64,000 nt of DNA from Actinoalloteichus hymeniacidonis (GTDB taxonomy: Bacteria; Actinomycetota; Actinomycetes; Mycobacteriales; Pseudonocardiaceae): assembly GCF_014203365.1 (NCBI RefSeq), contig NZ_JACHIS010000001.1, positions 6,242,208 through 6,306,207 of the forward strand. The letters run 5' to 3'. The notes below the pieces were generated by a model that ran no database searches, had not been told where the DNA came from, and saw only the letters and a program-made list of their open reading frames with translations. Below are positions 35,923 through 44,333 of this stretch, in pieces; the first letter of the stretch is position 1; the number at the start of each line of letters is the position of its first letter. A program made the translations under genes and the position numbers.

Positions 35923-36374
35923 CAACCCAGACGGGCGGCCTCGACCTCGTGCCAACCCCCGACTGGAGCGAGTTCGATCAGCCGCCTGCGGTACCGGTGG
36001 TCCGCCAGAGCACGGCCCCCGACGGTTCGGCGGGCCACCGGTCGCCGAAGACCACAACTGCACAGTGACTTCCAACGGCAGAACCGCAGCACGTCTGCTC
36101 TTCCTCGCCAGCGTGGTGTTCCACTTGGGCGAGGGCGGATCGAGCGCGATGCCGATGACGACTTCCGCGGGCCGACACTCACGTCCCTCCCCCGACAGTG
36201 TCGGTCCGCGGATTCCAACCAAGCCTTCACCGAGATGGGGCCTGAGTCCGTCGACGCCCACACGACGTGACCGCCCCACGAGAGGCGGGTGGCCGCCCAC
36301 GCCACCCGCCTCTCGCATACTTCTTTCACCGTCGCCCCGGCTGGTCTCGCCGTCGCGCCAGGCTGCGCGGTGGC
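35923..36374. other. Intergenic region between converging genes
   Basis: About 450 bases with no convincing gene. Frames on both strands have poor starts and atypical composition. The only clear element is the strong inverted repeat at 36280-36314 close to the right side. Confidence 0.5.
36280..36314. terminator. Bidirectional terminator hairpin between converging genes
   Basis: A perfect 14-bp stem (36280-36293 with 36301-36314) encloses seven bases. It lies between the plus-strand small genes and the minus-strand methyltransferase. The T content after it on the plus strand is modest (ACTTCTTT), so termination may be partly factor dependent. Confidence 0.75.
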
Positions 36375-37403
36375 TCAGCGGCTCCGGCAGATGATCCCGT
36401 TGTGCGACTTGATCTCGCCGTGCCGCAGCACCTCGAACCCGTTCTCGTGCGCGTAGAGCCCGAGTTGCGCGACGTTCTGCAGCTCCCGGTATGAGAAGTT
36501 CATCAGGTCACCGAACAGCCGGTAGAACGCCTTGGTACGCAAGGCGACCCTCGGCGTGGTGAGAATCGCGTAGCCGCCGGGGCGCAGGAACCGTCGGTGC
36601 CAGTCGAAGGCCATCGGCTTGTACTGATCCGGAAAGTGCTCGACCAGGCCAATCGATACGACGACGTCGAACTCCTTACCGAAGTCGAGGTCGCGGATGT
36701 CGGAGACGAGGTACGAGATGTCCATCTCGTCGCGATGCCACACCTTCCGCGCGCCGGTGGCCGGATTCACGCCCAGGAACGGGTAATCGGTGGGGAAAGC
36801 GCCGAATCGGCCCTCGACGCAGAACTCGTCGTAGTCGACCAACACCACCTCGCCGCCGGGATACATCGCCGAGAGCAGCATCGCCTCGTATCCCTCCGCC
36901 GCGCCGAGGAACAGGATCCGCGGCCGTTCCAAATCCAAGCCCTCGAACAGCGATCGCTTGGCTCTCGGGTCCCACACCGTGTCGCCAACCCGATGGGCCT
37001 GGTTCCAGATCGTCCAGCGCGCGACCTCGGAGATCGCCGCGTAGGCGGCCTTGACCTGCAACGAACTGATCCGCATTCCCGCCGTGCGCAGTGCGGCGAC
37101 CCTGGCGCGCACCGGATCGGCGTCGAAGAGCGATTGGAAGGAGCGATTGAACAGTTGCCAGGCGACGGGCACCGGCAGCGATTCCTCGTGCTGCGCCTCC
37201 CATTCCCTGCGGCTGCGCGACCAGTTCTCGACCCGGAAGGGGCGACCCGCCTCCTTCCAAGTCAGGCGCGAGAAATCCAGTGGTCTGGCATCGGCGAAGA
37301 CATCACGCGAACCAGGCCGCAGGTCCGCTCGATACGTGTCACGGACTTCGGTTCGGCCGAGATCCGCGTTCGTCCATCGCGATGACGAGGAAATCGATGT
37401 CAT
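36375..37403 (-). CDS. Class I S-adenosylmethionine-dependent methyltransferase
   Basis: A 342-residue enzyme whose ATG follows AGGAGGCGTC. The Rossmann core spans about residues 160-290. ILFLGAAEGYEAMLLSAMYPG is the SAM-binding loop, VVLVDYDEF supplies the acidic residue for the ribose, and DVVVSIGLVEHFPDQYKP and FLRPGGYAILTTPRVAL match the later motifs. About 150 residues before the core are unusual and probably form a separate helical domain or substrate lid. It is divergent from a TetR regulator and belongs to the block with the isonitrile-synthase-like gene. It could methylate a small-molecule product. Confidence 0.82.
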   Translation of the reverse strand: MTSISSSSRWTNADLGRTEVRDTYRADLRPGSRDVFADARPLDFSRLTWKEAGRPFRVENWSRSRREWEAQHEESLPVPVAWQLFNRSFQSLFDADPVRARVAALRTAGMRISSLQVKAAYAAISEVARWTIWNQAHRVGDTVWDPRAKRSLFEGLDLERPRILFLGAAEGYEAMLLSAMYPGGEVVLVDYDEFCVEGRFGAFPTDYPFLGVNPATGARKVWHRDEMDISYLVSDIRDLDFGKEFDVVVSIGLVEHFPDQYKPMAFDWHRRFLRPGGYAILTTPRVALRTKAFYRLFGDLMNFSYRELQNVAQLGLYAHENGFEVLRHGEIKSHNGIICRSR

Positions 37404-37528
37404 GACGCCTCCTGCTCATTCGCTCGATCTGGTAGAGCATCGTCGCCCGCGATGTCCTAGATCGTTAGAGAGGAGAGGGGCCGCCTGACCAGCTGCCCTC
37501 CCAAACATGAAGTTGATTCGCATGTTAG

Positions 37529-37544
37529 GTGAGGCGCGGCTCAC
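37529..37544. promoter_or_regulatory. Short inverted repeat in the methyltransferase/TetR divergent promoter
   Basis: GTGAG at 37529 and CTCAC at 37540 form a 5-6-5 inverted repeat in the 197-base gap between the two divergent starts. The position suits a TetR-family operator acting on both genes, but the repeat is short. Confidence 0.35.
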
Positions 37545-37600
37545 AGGAAAGAGCCCGATCCGAGTCGCCGCAAGACGACAACATCATGAGGAGAGTTGAC

Positions 37601-38227
37601 GTGACGATCGCCCCCACCTCGCTCCGTCGACGGCCCGTGCAACAACGCAGCACCCGCCGGGTCGAGAGAATGCTCAGTGCGTGCGCCGAACTCATCGGCG
37701 AACTGGGCTACGACGGAGTGACAACGACCCTCATCGCCGAACGAGCAGGCGTGGCCGTCGGTTCGCTCTACCAGTTCTTCCCCGACAAGAAGGCCGTCGT
37801 CGCGGAGTTGACCCGCCGCAACCTCGACGAGTTCCTCGTCCGGGTCCGCGATCGATTCACCACGACGATTCCCAATGACTGGTGGGAAGCCGTCGACACG
37901 GTCTTCGACGTGTACGTGACCATGCACCGCACCGTGCCCGGCTTCTCCCGACTGCACTTCGGCGACGCCGTCGATCTGCAGCTACTCGACGAGCGCAAGG
38001 AGAACAACGCACTGATCACCGATGGGCTGGCCCGGCTGCTCTCGCCCCGCTTCCAGATCGCGCCCGACCGGCTCTACCTGCCGCTGGCCGTGGCCATCGA
38101 GGCCGCCGATGCGGTGCTCAACATGGCGTTCCGGCGCGACCCGGGCGGCGATGGACGTGTCATCGAAGAGGCGAAGGCCATGACTCGCGGCTACCTTTCG
38201 GCGCGGCTGAACTCGAGCGTCGAATGA
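37601..38227 (+). CDS. TetR-family transcriptional regulator
   Basis: About 208 residues from GTG 37601, which sits seven bases after GAGGAG; an ATG at 37586 would overlap that site. The DNA-binding helices are at about residues 20-62 (TTTLIAERAGVAVGSLYQFFPDKKAVVAELT). The ligand-binding half is typical of the family (FDVYVTMHRTVPGFSRLHFGDA). It probably represses itself and the divergent methyltransferase, responding to a small molecule. The ligand is unknown. Confidence 0.92.
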   Translation: MTIAPTSLRRRPVQQRSTRRVERMLSACAELIGELGYDGVTTTLIAERAGVAVGSLYQFFPDKKAVVAELTRRNLDEFLVRVRDRFTTTIPNDWWEAVDTVFDVYVTMHRTVPGFSRLHFGDAVDLQLLDERKENNALITDGLARLLSPRFQIAPDRLYLPLAVAIEAADAVLNMAFRRDPGGDGRVIEEAKAMTRGYLSARLNSSVE

Positions 38228-38430
38228 GCGCGCGGTCGGTGGACGCAGCAGTACGCAGTGGCGTCCGGGTCGCACCGAAACCGAAGCCGAAGCCCAACCA
38301 AGCAGCACACCATCGGCGGCATGAACGGTGGTGCGCCGCCACCCCCTGATCGGCAAGAAGTCGATTACCACGCCGATTCGGACGGCCCGGGGCAGGCCGT
38401 CCGTCAGGTGGCTGGATACGACGACCGGAC

Positions 38431-38769
38431 TCAACTGGCGAGGTGTACGCCTCGCCTCGCGCGGTGCCGACCCTCGCCCTCGCGATGCGGCGTCACCAAC
38501 AGCATGCCGTCCGAGCACTTCACACAGTCCTCGCACGCGCAATCGAACCGCAGCAGGACTGCCGACCTGGTGTTCTCCACCGACTCCTGGCGCCAGCGGT
38601 GCACTCCCGCCAGGCAGGACGAGCAGCGGGTATCCCGACGCGGCAACCGGAGCAGGGTCGACCCGTCGGAGTACCGCACCTCCCGGCCGATCGGACGACA
38701 TCTCGACCCACTCGCCACGGCGGTATCCCTTGGCGGCCAGGTCCAGTCGGCCAATGCAGACGATTCCAC
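38431..38769 (-). CDS. Cys-rich small protein, possibly a frameshifted gene
   Basis: The GTG at 38769 follows AAGGAG by nine bases and opens a 112-residue frame with CSSC and a dense CACEDCVKC near the end, suggesting a metal site. From about residue 30 onward codon use is good. Before that, the frame one base over reads better (GRLDLAAKGYRRGEWVEMSSDRP) and starts at an ATG at 38791. Joining the two frames by removing one G from the run at about 38681-38684 would give a continuous protein. It is either an intact short gene or one broken by a single-base insertion. It lies downstream of the large fusion gene on the same strand. Confidence 0.45.
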   Translation of the reverse strand: MESSALADWTWPPRDTAVASGSRCRPIGREVRYSDGSTLLRLPRRDTRCSSCLAGVHRWRQESVENTRSAVLLRFDCACEDCVKCSDGMLLVTPHREGEGRHRARRGVHLAS

Positions 38770-39127
38770 GATCTACCACTCCTTGAGACACGGCGTGCGT
38801 CGGCCGCCGGGCGAGACGCCGCCGGGCGACCGGACCCCGAATTGGGCCCGCACGGTCGGCTGGTCACAGGTGTCGACGCACTCTGCGCCCCAGCCCTTCA
38901 CAAGAGGGGTATCGGCACAAGGCAGCGCGATACGGAGAACCAGACGCTCACGCAACCGGGTGATAAATGATCTTCATGACCTGCGGGTTCGCGTCGTTTT
39001 CCCTGTGATGCCAACGGTTTCCGGCGCCCGAGGTCTCATCGTGGGCCGCCGCTGCGGCCTCGCGGGGAACTCGGTCGCAGCGACTTACCGCCCAACGTGC
39101 GCCGTGCTGCGCCGAGCGGCGCGACGA
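38770..39127. other. Gap between the fusion gene and the Cys-rich gene
   Basis: About 360 bases downstream of the fusion gene's stop. I see no further gene and no clear terminator, so read-through into the Cys-rich gene is possible. The long frames crossing here on the plus strand are antisense to the fusion gene. Confidence 0.4.
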
Positions 39128-42100
39128 TCAGCGTTTCCGCAACCGGATGGTGCCCGCGAACTCCGGGTTCAACCGCGCGCCACGCTCACCCGGCGCCACC
39201 TCCGACGCCGTGATCGGCACCATCATCCACGGCTGCCTATTTCCGATGAGCGGCGAGTACACCGGCACGAACGCCTGGTCGTACAGCGAGACCGCGAAGT
39301 CCGCCGAGACGTTGCCCCGCCGGTCCACGGCCCCGGTCCCGTGCCAGGGCAGCAATCCCGAGCCACCCAGGCCGGAGAATCCGCATCGGCCCGGCCTCGG
39401 CACGTTGGTCAGACGTACGCGGGAGGAGAACACGTCCTCGTAGTGCGAGTCGTGGTCCGCCTGGCGCACGACCACGTACCGCACCGCCGAGCGCCATGCC
39501 CGACGCAACACCTGGCGGCGGGCTCGCAGCACCTCGGGATGCGCCCGAGGGTCCCGGACGTCGAAGACGTCGGCGAAGACCCGTGCCGAGAAGCCCATCA
39601 GATCGGTCGAATCGGGGTGTTCGGGGGCCGTCGAGTACAGGGCCGAATGGAAGAAGTCCGGCAGCGCCGAGAGCAACTCCCGCGCGAGATCGACGTCGAG
39701 CACCCGGTCGTCCGGTTGGAGCGCCAAACGGCCGATCTCCTCCAGCACCCGCAACGGGTCCACGCTCACATCCAGATCTCCGAGCAGTTCGAGCAGGCCC
39801 CGGTGATAGCGCCGGATGCGACGTTGCCGCTCGGCCTTGCGGTCCTGGCTCAACCGCTCGTGCGCGAGATCGTCGATATCGATCAACTCGATGACGTCCC
39901 CGGCGCCGACCATGGCCAGATAATCGCGCAGAATCCGCTGGTAGGCGGTGGTCGCCGAATCGGGCCGGGAGTGGAAGTGCTGACCGTCGGTCAACACCGT
40001 CAGCCGAACCCCGGGCGGATACACCTGGCCGACCGCCTTGGCCAGCTCCCGCAACCGCACCAGCACCCCGAGTTCGGCGAGATCGGGCAGCGGGCCCGAT
40101 GCCTTCAGACCATTCTGGCCGTGTTTGATCGGGAATCCGGTGATGACCATCCGGATCGGCTGGTCGGTGTGCAGGAACGGAAGCATGTCCTGCCTGGCCT
40201 GTTCCACCGAGTAGTTCGACCGCGAGCCCTTGATGAACTGTTTGCGGGTCAGTACGTGGTGGATCAGCGCCACGATGCGATCGTGCGCGGAATCCACCGT
40301 GGCCAGGCGATCCGCGAGGTGCCGCCGGGCGTTGGCGGCCACCCGCACCGCGGCGCTGTCGGCGCCCCGGACCAGTTGCGCGACGATCCCTCGGCTCTCG
40401 GCCATCGACAGTCGAACCGCCTGCCCTCGCGCAGGCCGGTTGGTCCGCAGTTCCCCGATGCGCAGCCCCGCCAGGGAACACGCGTAGGACAACCGGGGAA
40501 GTGCCTGCTCCCCCGGTTCGACCGCCGACCACGGCGTGGTCTCGAAATCCTGGATCGCCTGCTCCGACCGCGCAGCCGGTGCATCGTCGGGAGCGGCCAC
40601 GGCCAATCTGATGGCCGAGGGGAACTCACGGTCCAGCAGCGTCCAGTTGGCCGAGGTCTGCGCGATGACGGCGACCATCGCGAGATCCGGACTGTTCTTC
40701 GCGGTCAACGCCGTCTGTCTAAGCCGCCCGCCGTTGGTGAGGAAGACCTCGCCGCCCGCGTCCGTCACATCCCGGCGGAATCGGCGCAAGCCCGGCAGCG
40801 CACGTTCCGGGTCGGCTAAATCGAGCTGGATCAGCACCGAGGGCCGCTGAGAGGTCTGTCCGGTACGCCGAGCCTGCGTCTGCCTGCGGACCTCGGCGAG
40901 CACCTCCTTCAACCGATCGTCCTGACCGGTCGGCACGCAATGCACGAACTCCCGCAGCGGATGCCGGGAACCGAGCCTGCGCACCGTCTCCGGACGTAGG
41001 AAACGCAGTTCGTCGTGCAGCACGTCCGTCACCGCCCGTCGGACCTCGGCGGCCGAGTACCGGTCGAACCAACCGGTACACCGACGGAAGGCGACGGTCA
41101 GAACGCCGATCAGGTCGTAGAGCGCGCTCATGCTCGCCCCAGACTCACCGGAGTCGGGTCGGCCCGGCTCGGTGGGCAGCGTGGGGTCGCACAACACGAC
41201 CCGACCGGTCAGGTGCAGTTCCGGCGACAGCTCGATGGCGACGTTCTTGTCGTGCAGGCCCGCGAGCCCGAAGCCGTATCGGTCGATCAGCACCCGGAAC
41301 ACCGTGGCCAGCGGTCGGATGAGGAACTCGATGAAATGCTCGAGTTCGCTCTCGGACCTTTCGAAGCGGTTCTCCAGCGCGCGCTGCAGCAGGGTGGGCG
41401 AGTGCCGGTCCTGTCCGCTGGTGAGGGCGTTGATGCTCACCGGCAGGGTCCCGCCGGGGAACTCCGGATGCGCGGGGTGAACCTGCGGTGAGCGCAGCAC
41501 CGCCGTGGCCCCGCTCTCGACGTCGACCAGCGCCGCCAACACCGGGCGGGCGGCCGCATACAACCGCAGCAGCGGATCGGTCCGCAGGATCTCGATCAGC
41601 GTCCAACAACGCTGCAGCCGGTGCTGGGTCTGTCTGCGGACGACGCTCTCGGCGGGCCAGATCTGCTGCGAACCGCCGTAGAGCGGCGCGGCTCCCGGCT
41701 CGGTCTCCAATTCGACCTGCCATGGCCCTCGACCACCGCGAAGGTCGGGCTCGGCCAGCAGCATGGTGTTGGGCGAGGAGGTCAGCTCACCGACCAGGGT
41801 GCGGTATCCGATAGAGGCGCGGTGCGCGTGCTCGGCTCCGGCCACTTCGATCGGGAAGGTGAGGCTTCCGTCCGGATCGGTCAGGAACTCGAGTCTGCTC
41901 GCCGTCTCGGCGGCGAACTGTTCCGGCAGGTCCCCCGAGGGTAGGAGCGTCTCGACTCGATCCGCAGGCAGTAGCGCGCAGCGCAGCAGGAACGGTCCTG
42001 GCGGGGAGCCGGCGGCCGGATCGGACCGAGGTTCGGCCACCTGCCGTTCGCCGAGGACGTCGAAGTTCCGCCGGTCGCCCGTGGTCTGTTCGCGGAACGC

Positions 42101-42472
42101 GCCGCCCGCCTCTGCCTGGCCGACGATGTCCTGTTGCCAGCCCAGATCGGGCCTGACACGGGTCTGGCGGAGTCGGACCAACACCCGATACAGCGCAAGC
42201 CGGTCGACGGGCCCTCGAATTTGGATCCCGGCTCCGGTCCCCGGTCCGGTCAGCAGCACACCCGCGTGGTTCTCGACCACCGTCAATGGGTAGCCGCCAT
42301 CCCGCAGCAGTCCATTGAGCTGGTTCTCGTTGAGAACCTCCTCGGCTGCCATCCGAGCCAATGGGGCCGGTCTCAGCGCGTCCGGCCGAGGAATGCTCGG
42401 TCCGGTGTTCTCAGGCCCGACCTCAGCGGCCGAGTGCCCCCATGACATCAGGAGCCCGTCCTGATCTATCAC
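39128..42472 (-). CDS. Large fusion: IucA/IucC-like amino part and DIT1/PvcA isonitrile-synthase-like carboxy part
   Basis: A 1114-residue protein from GTG 42472, which follows GGGGGAGG by nine bases. Residues about 280-440 resemble the carboxy region of IucA/IucC siderophore synthetases (FIEFLIRPLATVFRVLIDRY, GLAGLHDKNVAIEL near 406, then RVVLCDPTLP), but the usual ATP-site words of the amino region are not seen. Residues about 520-700 are a linker domain (VLIQLDLADPERALPGLRRF) I cannot name. Residues about 728-1060 match the DIT1/PvcA isonitrile synthases: GFPIKHGQNGLKASGPLPD near 781, VYPPGVRLTVLTDGQHFHS and LLPWHGTGAV near 1043. Known members turn Tyr or Trp into vinyl- or alkyl-isonitriles. 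A metallophore-like product is inference. Confidence 0.75.
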   Translation of the reverse strand: MIDQDGLLMSWGHSAAEVGPENTGPSIPRPDALRPAPLARMAAEEVLNENQLNGLLRDGGYPLTVVENHAGVLLTGPGTGAGIQIRGPVDRLALYRVLVRLRQTRVRPDLGWQQDIVGQAEAGGAFREQTTGDRRNFDVLGERQVAEPRSDPAAGSPPGPFLLRCALLPADRVETLLPSGDLPEQFAAETASRLEFLTDPDGSLTFPIEVAGAEHAHRASIGYRTLVGELTSSPNTMLLAEPDLRGGRGPWQVELETEPGAAPLYGGSQQIWPAESVVRRQTQHRLQRCWTLIEILRTDPLLRLYAAARPVLAALVDVESGATAVLRSPQVHPAHPEFPGGTLPVSINALTSGQDRHSPTLLQRALENRFERSESELEHFIEFLIRPLATVFRVLIDRYGFGLAGLHDKNVAIELSPELHLTGRVVLCDPTLPTEPGRPDSGESGASMSALYDLIGVLTVAFRRCTGWFDRYSAAEVRRAVTDVLHDELRFLRPETVRRLGSRHPLREFVHCVPTGQDDRLKEVLAEVRRQTQARRTGQTSQRPSVLIQLDLADPERALPGLRRFRRDVTDAGGEVFLTNGGRLRQTALTAKNSPDLAMVAVIAQTSANWTLLDREFPSAIRLAVAAPDDAPAARSEQAIQDFETTPWSAVEPGEQALPRLSYACSLAGLRIGELRTNRPARGQAVRLSMAESRGIVAQLVRGADSAAVRVAANARRHLADRLATVDSAHDRIVALIHHVLTRKQFIKGSRSNYSVEQARQDMLPFLHTDQPIRMVITGFPIKHGQNGLKASGPLPDLAELGVLVRLRELAKAVGQVYPPGVRLTVLTDGQHFHSRPDSATTAYQRILRDYLAMVGAGDVIELIDIDDLAHERLSQDRKAERQRRIRRYHRGLLELLGDLDVSVDPLRVLEEIGRLALQPDDRVLDVDLARELLSALPDFFHSALYSTAPEHPDSTDLMGFSARVFADVFDVRDPRAHPEVLRARRQVLRRAWRSAVRYVVVRQADHDSHYEDVFSSRVRLTNVPRPGRCGFSGLGGSGLLPWHGTGAVDRRGNVSADFAVSLYDQAFVPVYSPLIGNRQPWMMVPITASEVAPGERGARLNPEFAGTIRLRKR

Positions 42473-42487
42473 GCGCGCATGCCTCCC

Positions 42488-42586
42488 CCACTGGATCCGC
42501 GACAGCGGTTGTCACGCGAAGGTGCATTGTCGCAACGGATCGCAGCGGAGTCGAACCTGCTGGGTAAGCAGGCGACCACCCAGTGG
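42488..42586 (-). promoter_or_regulatory. Structured 5' leader of the fusion gene (candidate three-way junction)
   Basis: On the minus strand, CCACTGG (42586-42580) can pair with CCAGTGG (42494-42488), which abuts the ribosome binding site. Inside are a perfect 6-bp hairpin (CCTGCT/AGCAGG, 42572-42556) and a longer stem of two parts, GATCC/GGATC and GCGACA/TGTCGC, split by a 3-base bulge (42541-42528 with 42504-42494). CCAC-TGG-GTGG is a competing local hairpin that would free the outer strand. No known riboswitch class is recognised. Confidence 0.45.
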
Positions 42587-42643
42587 AATGAAACGCGACG
42601 CACCTCCCCGTCGATACGAATGCGGATAGTGGCCAGTTTGACT

Positions 42644-42657
42644 CATACGGGTGTATG
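42644..42657. promoter_or_regulatory. 14-base dyad upstream of the leader
   Basis: CATAC and GTATG form a perfect inverted repeat around GGGT. It lies about 170 bases before the fusion gene and could be an operator near its promoter. Confidence 0.35.
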
Positions 42658-43007
42658 GCGGAACAACAACGCTCACCCGACATGACACAAGCGTGCGCGC
42701 CGGAATCCAACACCGTTTTCACATTCCGCAACCACTCGAACGCCGAAAGCATCCGGGCCGATGCGAATCGTCTTTCGCCAGATCTCGGCACGGCGGGCCG
42801 ACGGCCATTGGCGGCCGCCGACCCGTTATGCCCCGGCGAAGGCGAGGTACCGCAGGGCGCATTCACCCCGGGGTGATACGACATTCGGACTAACGCATTC
42901 GATCGAATGCGCCAAACCGGAATTCGCCGGAAGCGCCGATTGCCGTGATTCCCGGCGAATACGGTGTTCGTGGACGATCAGGACCGACTCCGGGCAGGCG
43001 CTCCCGA

Positions 43008-43658
43008 TTACAAGCCCGCGACCGCCGTCGAGATCGGTGTCCGGCCACCCACCAACTCCGCGGTCACGCCGCCGAGGGTGGGCCTGTCCAACAGCTCCAA
43101 CAGCACGGCGGCGACATCGTCCCTGGGAACCGCGCCCGCCGCCACCGACGGCGCGAGCTCGATCAAGCCGGTGCCGGGATCATCGGTCAACGATCCCGGC
43201 CGAAGCGCGATCCAGTCGAGATCCTTGGTGCGAAGTTCCTCCTCCGAGGCCTTCTTCGCGCGGAGATAGGCCGCGAACACCGGGTCGATGCCCGGATCGT
43301 CTGCACGATCCGCCCCCATCGAGCTGACCAGCAGGTATCGGCGTACCCCTGCCCGCACCGCCGCATCGGCCAACAGCACTGCGGCCGCCCGGTCCACCGA
43401 TTCCTTGCGCGCCGCCCCGCTTCCCGGCCCGGCGCCCGCGGCGAACACCACGGCGTCGGCGCGATCGAGGGTGTCCACGACGGACGAGATGTCCGACTGC
43501 TCGAGATCGCAGAGCACTGCCTGCGCCCCGGTGTCGGCTACCTCGTCTAGATGGTCCGGATTGCGGACCAAGCCGATTGCGCTGTCCCCTCGCGCACTCA
43601 ACAGCCGTTCGAGCCGAAGTGCGATCTTCCCGTGTCCACCTGCGATCACCACATGCAC
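43008..43658 (-). CDS. NAD(P)H-binding protein of the extended/atypical SDR type
   Basis: About 216 residues from GTG 43658 (VHVVIAGGHGKIALRLERLL); an ATG four codons earlier is possible. GGHGKIALRL is the glycine-rich nucleotide loop. VFAAGAGPGS and YLLVSSMGADRADD match NAD(P)H-binding family proteins related to NmrA and YwnB. ALRPGSLTDDPGTG is the usual late strand-loop. The active-site Tyr-x3-Lys is represented by YLRAKKASEEEL. It may be a reductase or a redox sensor. It is on the same strand as the fusion gene, 535 bases upstream. Confidence 0.88.
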   Translation of the reverse strand: MHVVIAGGHGKIALRLERLLSARGDSAIGLVRNPDHLDEVADTGAQAVLCDLEQSDISSVVDTLDRADAVVFAAGAGPGSGAARKESVDRAAAVLLADAAVRAGVRRYLLVSSMGADRADDPGIDPVFAAYLRAKKASEEELRTKDLDWIALRPGSLTDDPGTGLIELAPSVAAGAVPRDDVAAVLLELLDRPTLGGVTAELVGGRTPISTAVAGL

Positions 43659-43718
43659 GTGGATCACCATAATGCCGGTTCAGCCCGGGCGCCGGTCTCT
43701 CGGCGCGAGTCTTCGAGA

Positions 43719-44333
43719 CTACTGGGCCAGGACCAGCTCGTAGATCACCTCGTTGAGCCAGAGGCCCGTCACCGTGGCCGCCGGGTCGATCAGATCGGGC
43801 CATGCGGGCTGGGCTACGTCCAGGCTCTCGTCCTGCCCTGCGGTCAGCACCGTCACCTCGTGGTCACGGGCGCGCGGCAGACAGTTGTCCTGGAAGTCCG
43901 CCAGACCCAGAACGCCGTCGGGCAGCACCATCGCGGCCGGGCAGAACCGCGCGAACGGTGCCACCGAGGCGAGGCCGGTCCGCCAATGCCTGCCCAGTGC
44001 GAGCATTCCGGTGATTCGAACGGCAGGCGGCGGCGCCTGAACCGAGAGCTCCGGCCAGACCCACGTCTCGACGGATGCGCGGTCGACCACCGGGGTGAAT
44101 CCCAGACACAACCGTTCGGCGTGTGCCTCGGGGATCAATTCGGCAACCGGTACGACGCGCCTACCGAAAAGGGTGCAGGCGGGAAGTACGACGCCCCGCC
44201 ACCCCAGCAGGCCAGCCGCAGCCACCGCCAAATGCTCCGCAGGGGTGGGGAGTGCGACATCCGGCTCGTGCCTGACGGGCAACACGTCGGCATTGTTTCC
44301 GGTCGCGTGCCCTGGTGAGCGGTTCACCGACAA
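43719..44333 (-). CDS. Hypothetical protein
   Basis: A 204-residue protein of unknown family. Codon bias is good and the start has AGGAGG-like bases (AAGGAGGC) just upstream. It is a mixed alpha/beta globular sequence with no signal peptide or membrane segment. The amino part has LAVAAAGLLGWRGVVLPACTLF. The later part (FARFCPAAMVLPDGVLGLADFQDNCLP) has two of its cysteines, and the end is IDPAATVTGLWLNEVIYELVLAQ. It precedes the NAD(P)-binding gene by 60 bases on the same strand, so the two may share a transcript. Confidence 0.72.
   Translation of the reverse strand: MSVNRSPGHATGNNADVLPVRHEPDVALPTPAEHLAVAAAGLLGWRGVVLPACTLFGRRVVPVAELIPEAHAERLCLGFTPVVDRASVETWVWPELSVQAPPPAVRITGMLALGRHWRTGLASVAPFARFCPAAMVLPDGVLGLADFQDNCLPRARDHEVTVLTAGQDESLDVAQPAWPDLIDPAATVTGLWLNEVIYELVLAQ

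Larger units (their letters stand above)
42473..43007. other. Regulatory gap upstream of the fusion gene
   Basis: About 535 bases with lower G/C than the genes around it. It holds a structured leader (42488-42586) and a 14-base dyad (42644-42657). A 73-codon plus-strand frame from 42655 exists but has poor codon bias, so I do not call it a gene. Confidence 0.5.

Noticed and set aside
37521..37548. Possible IdeR/DtxR iron box (TTAGGTGAGGC half-site) before the TetR gene
   Set aside because: Only one half matches. The second half (CTCACAGG) is wrong in sequence and spacing for the 19-base consensus.
38258..40819. Plus-strand frame of 853 codons
   Set aside because: It is antisense to the fusion gene. 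Its Arg/Pro/His-rich translation and lack of a binding site are typical of a high-GC shadow frame.
42540..42620. tRNA-like T-arm (GGTTCGACTCC) on the minus strand
   Set aside because: No T-stem pairing, no acceptor stem at the right distance and no anticodon arm. The sequence is better explained by the leader structure.
42423..42884. Minus-strand frame of 153 codons upstream of and overlapping the fusion gene start
   Set aside because: Poor codon bias, no binding site, and it runs through the leader structure.
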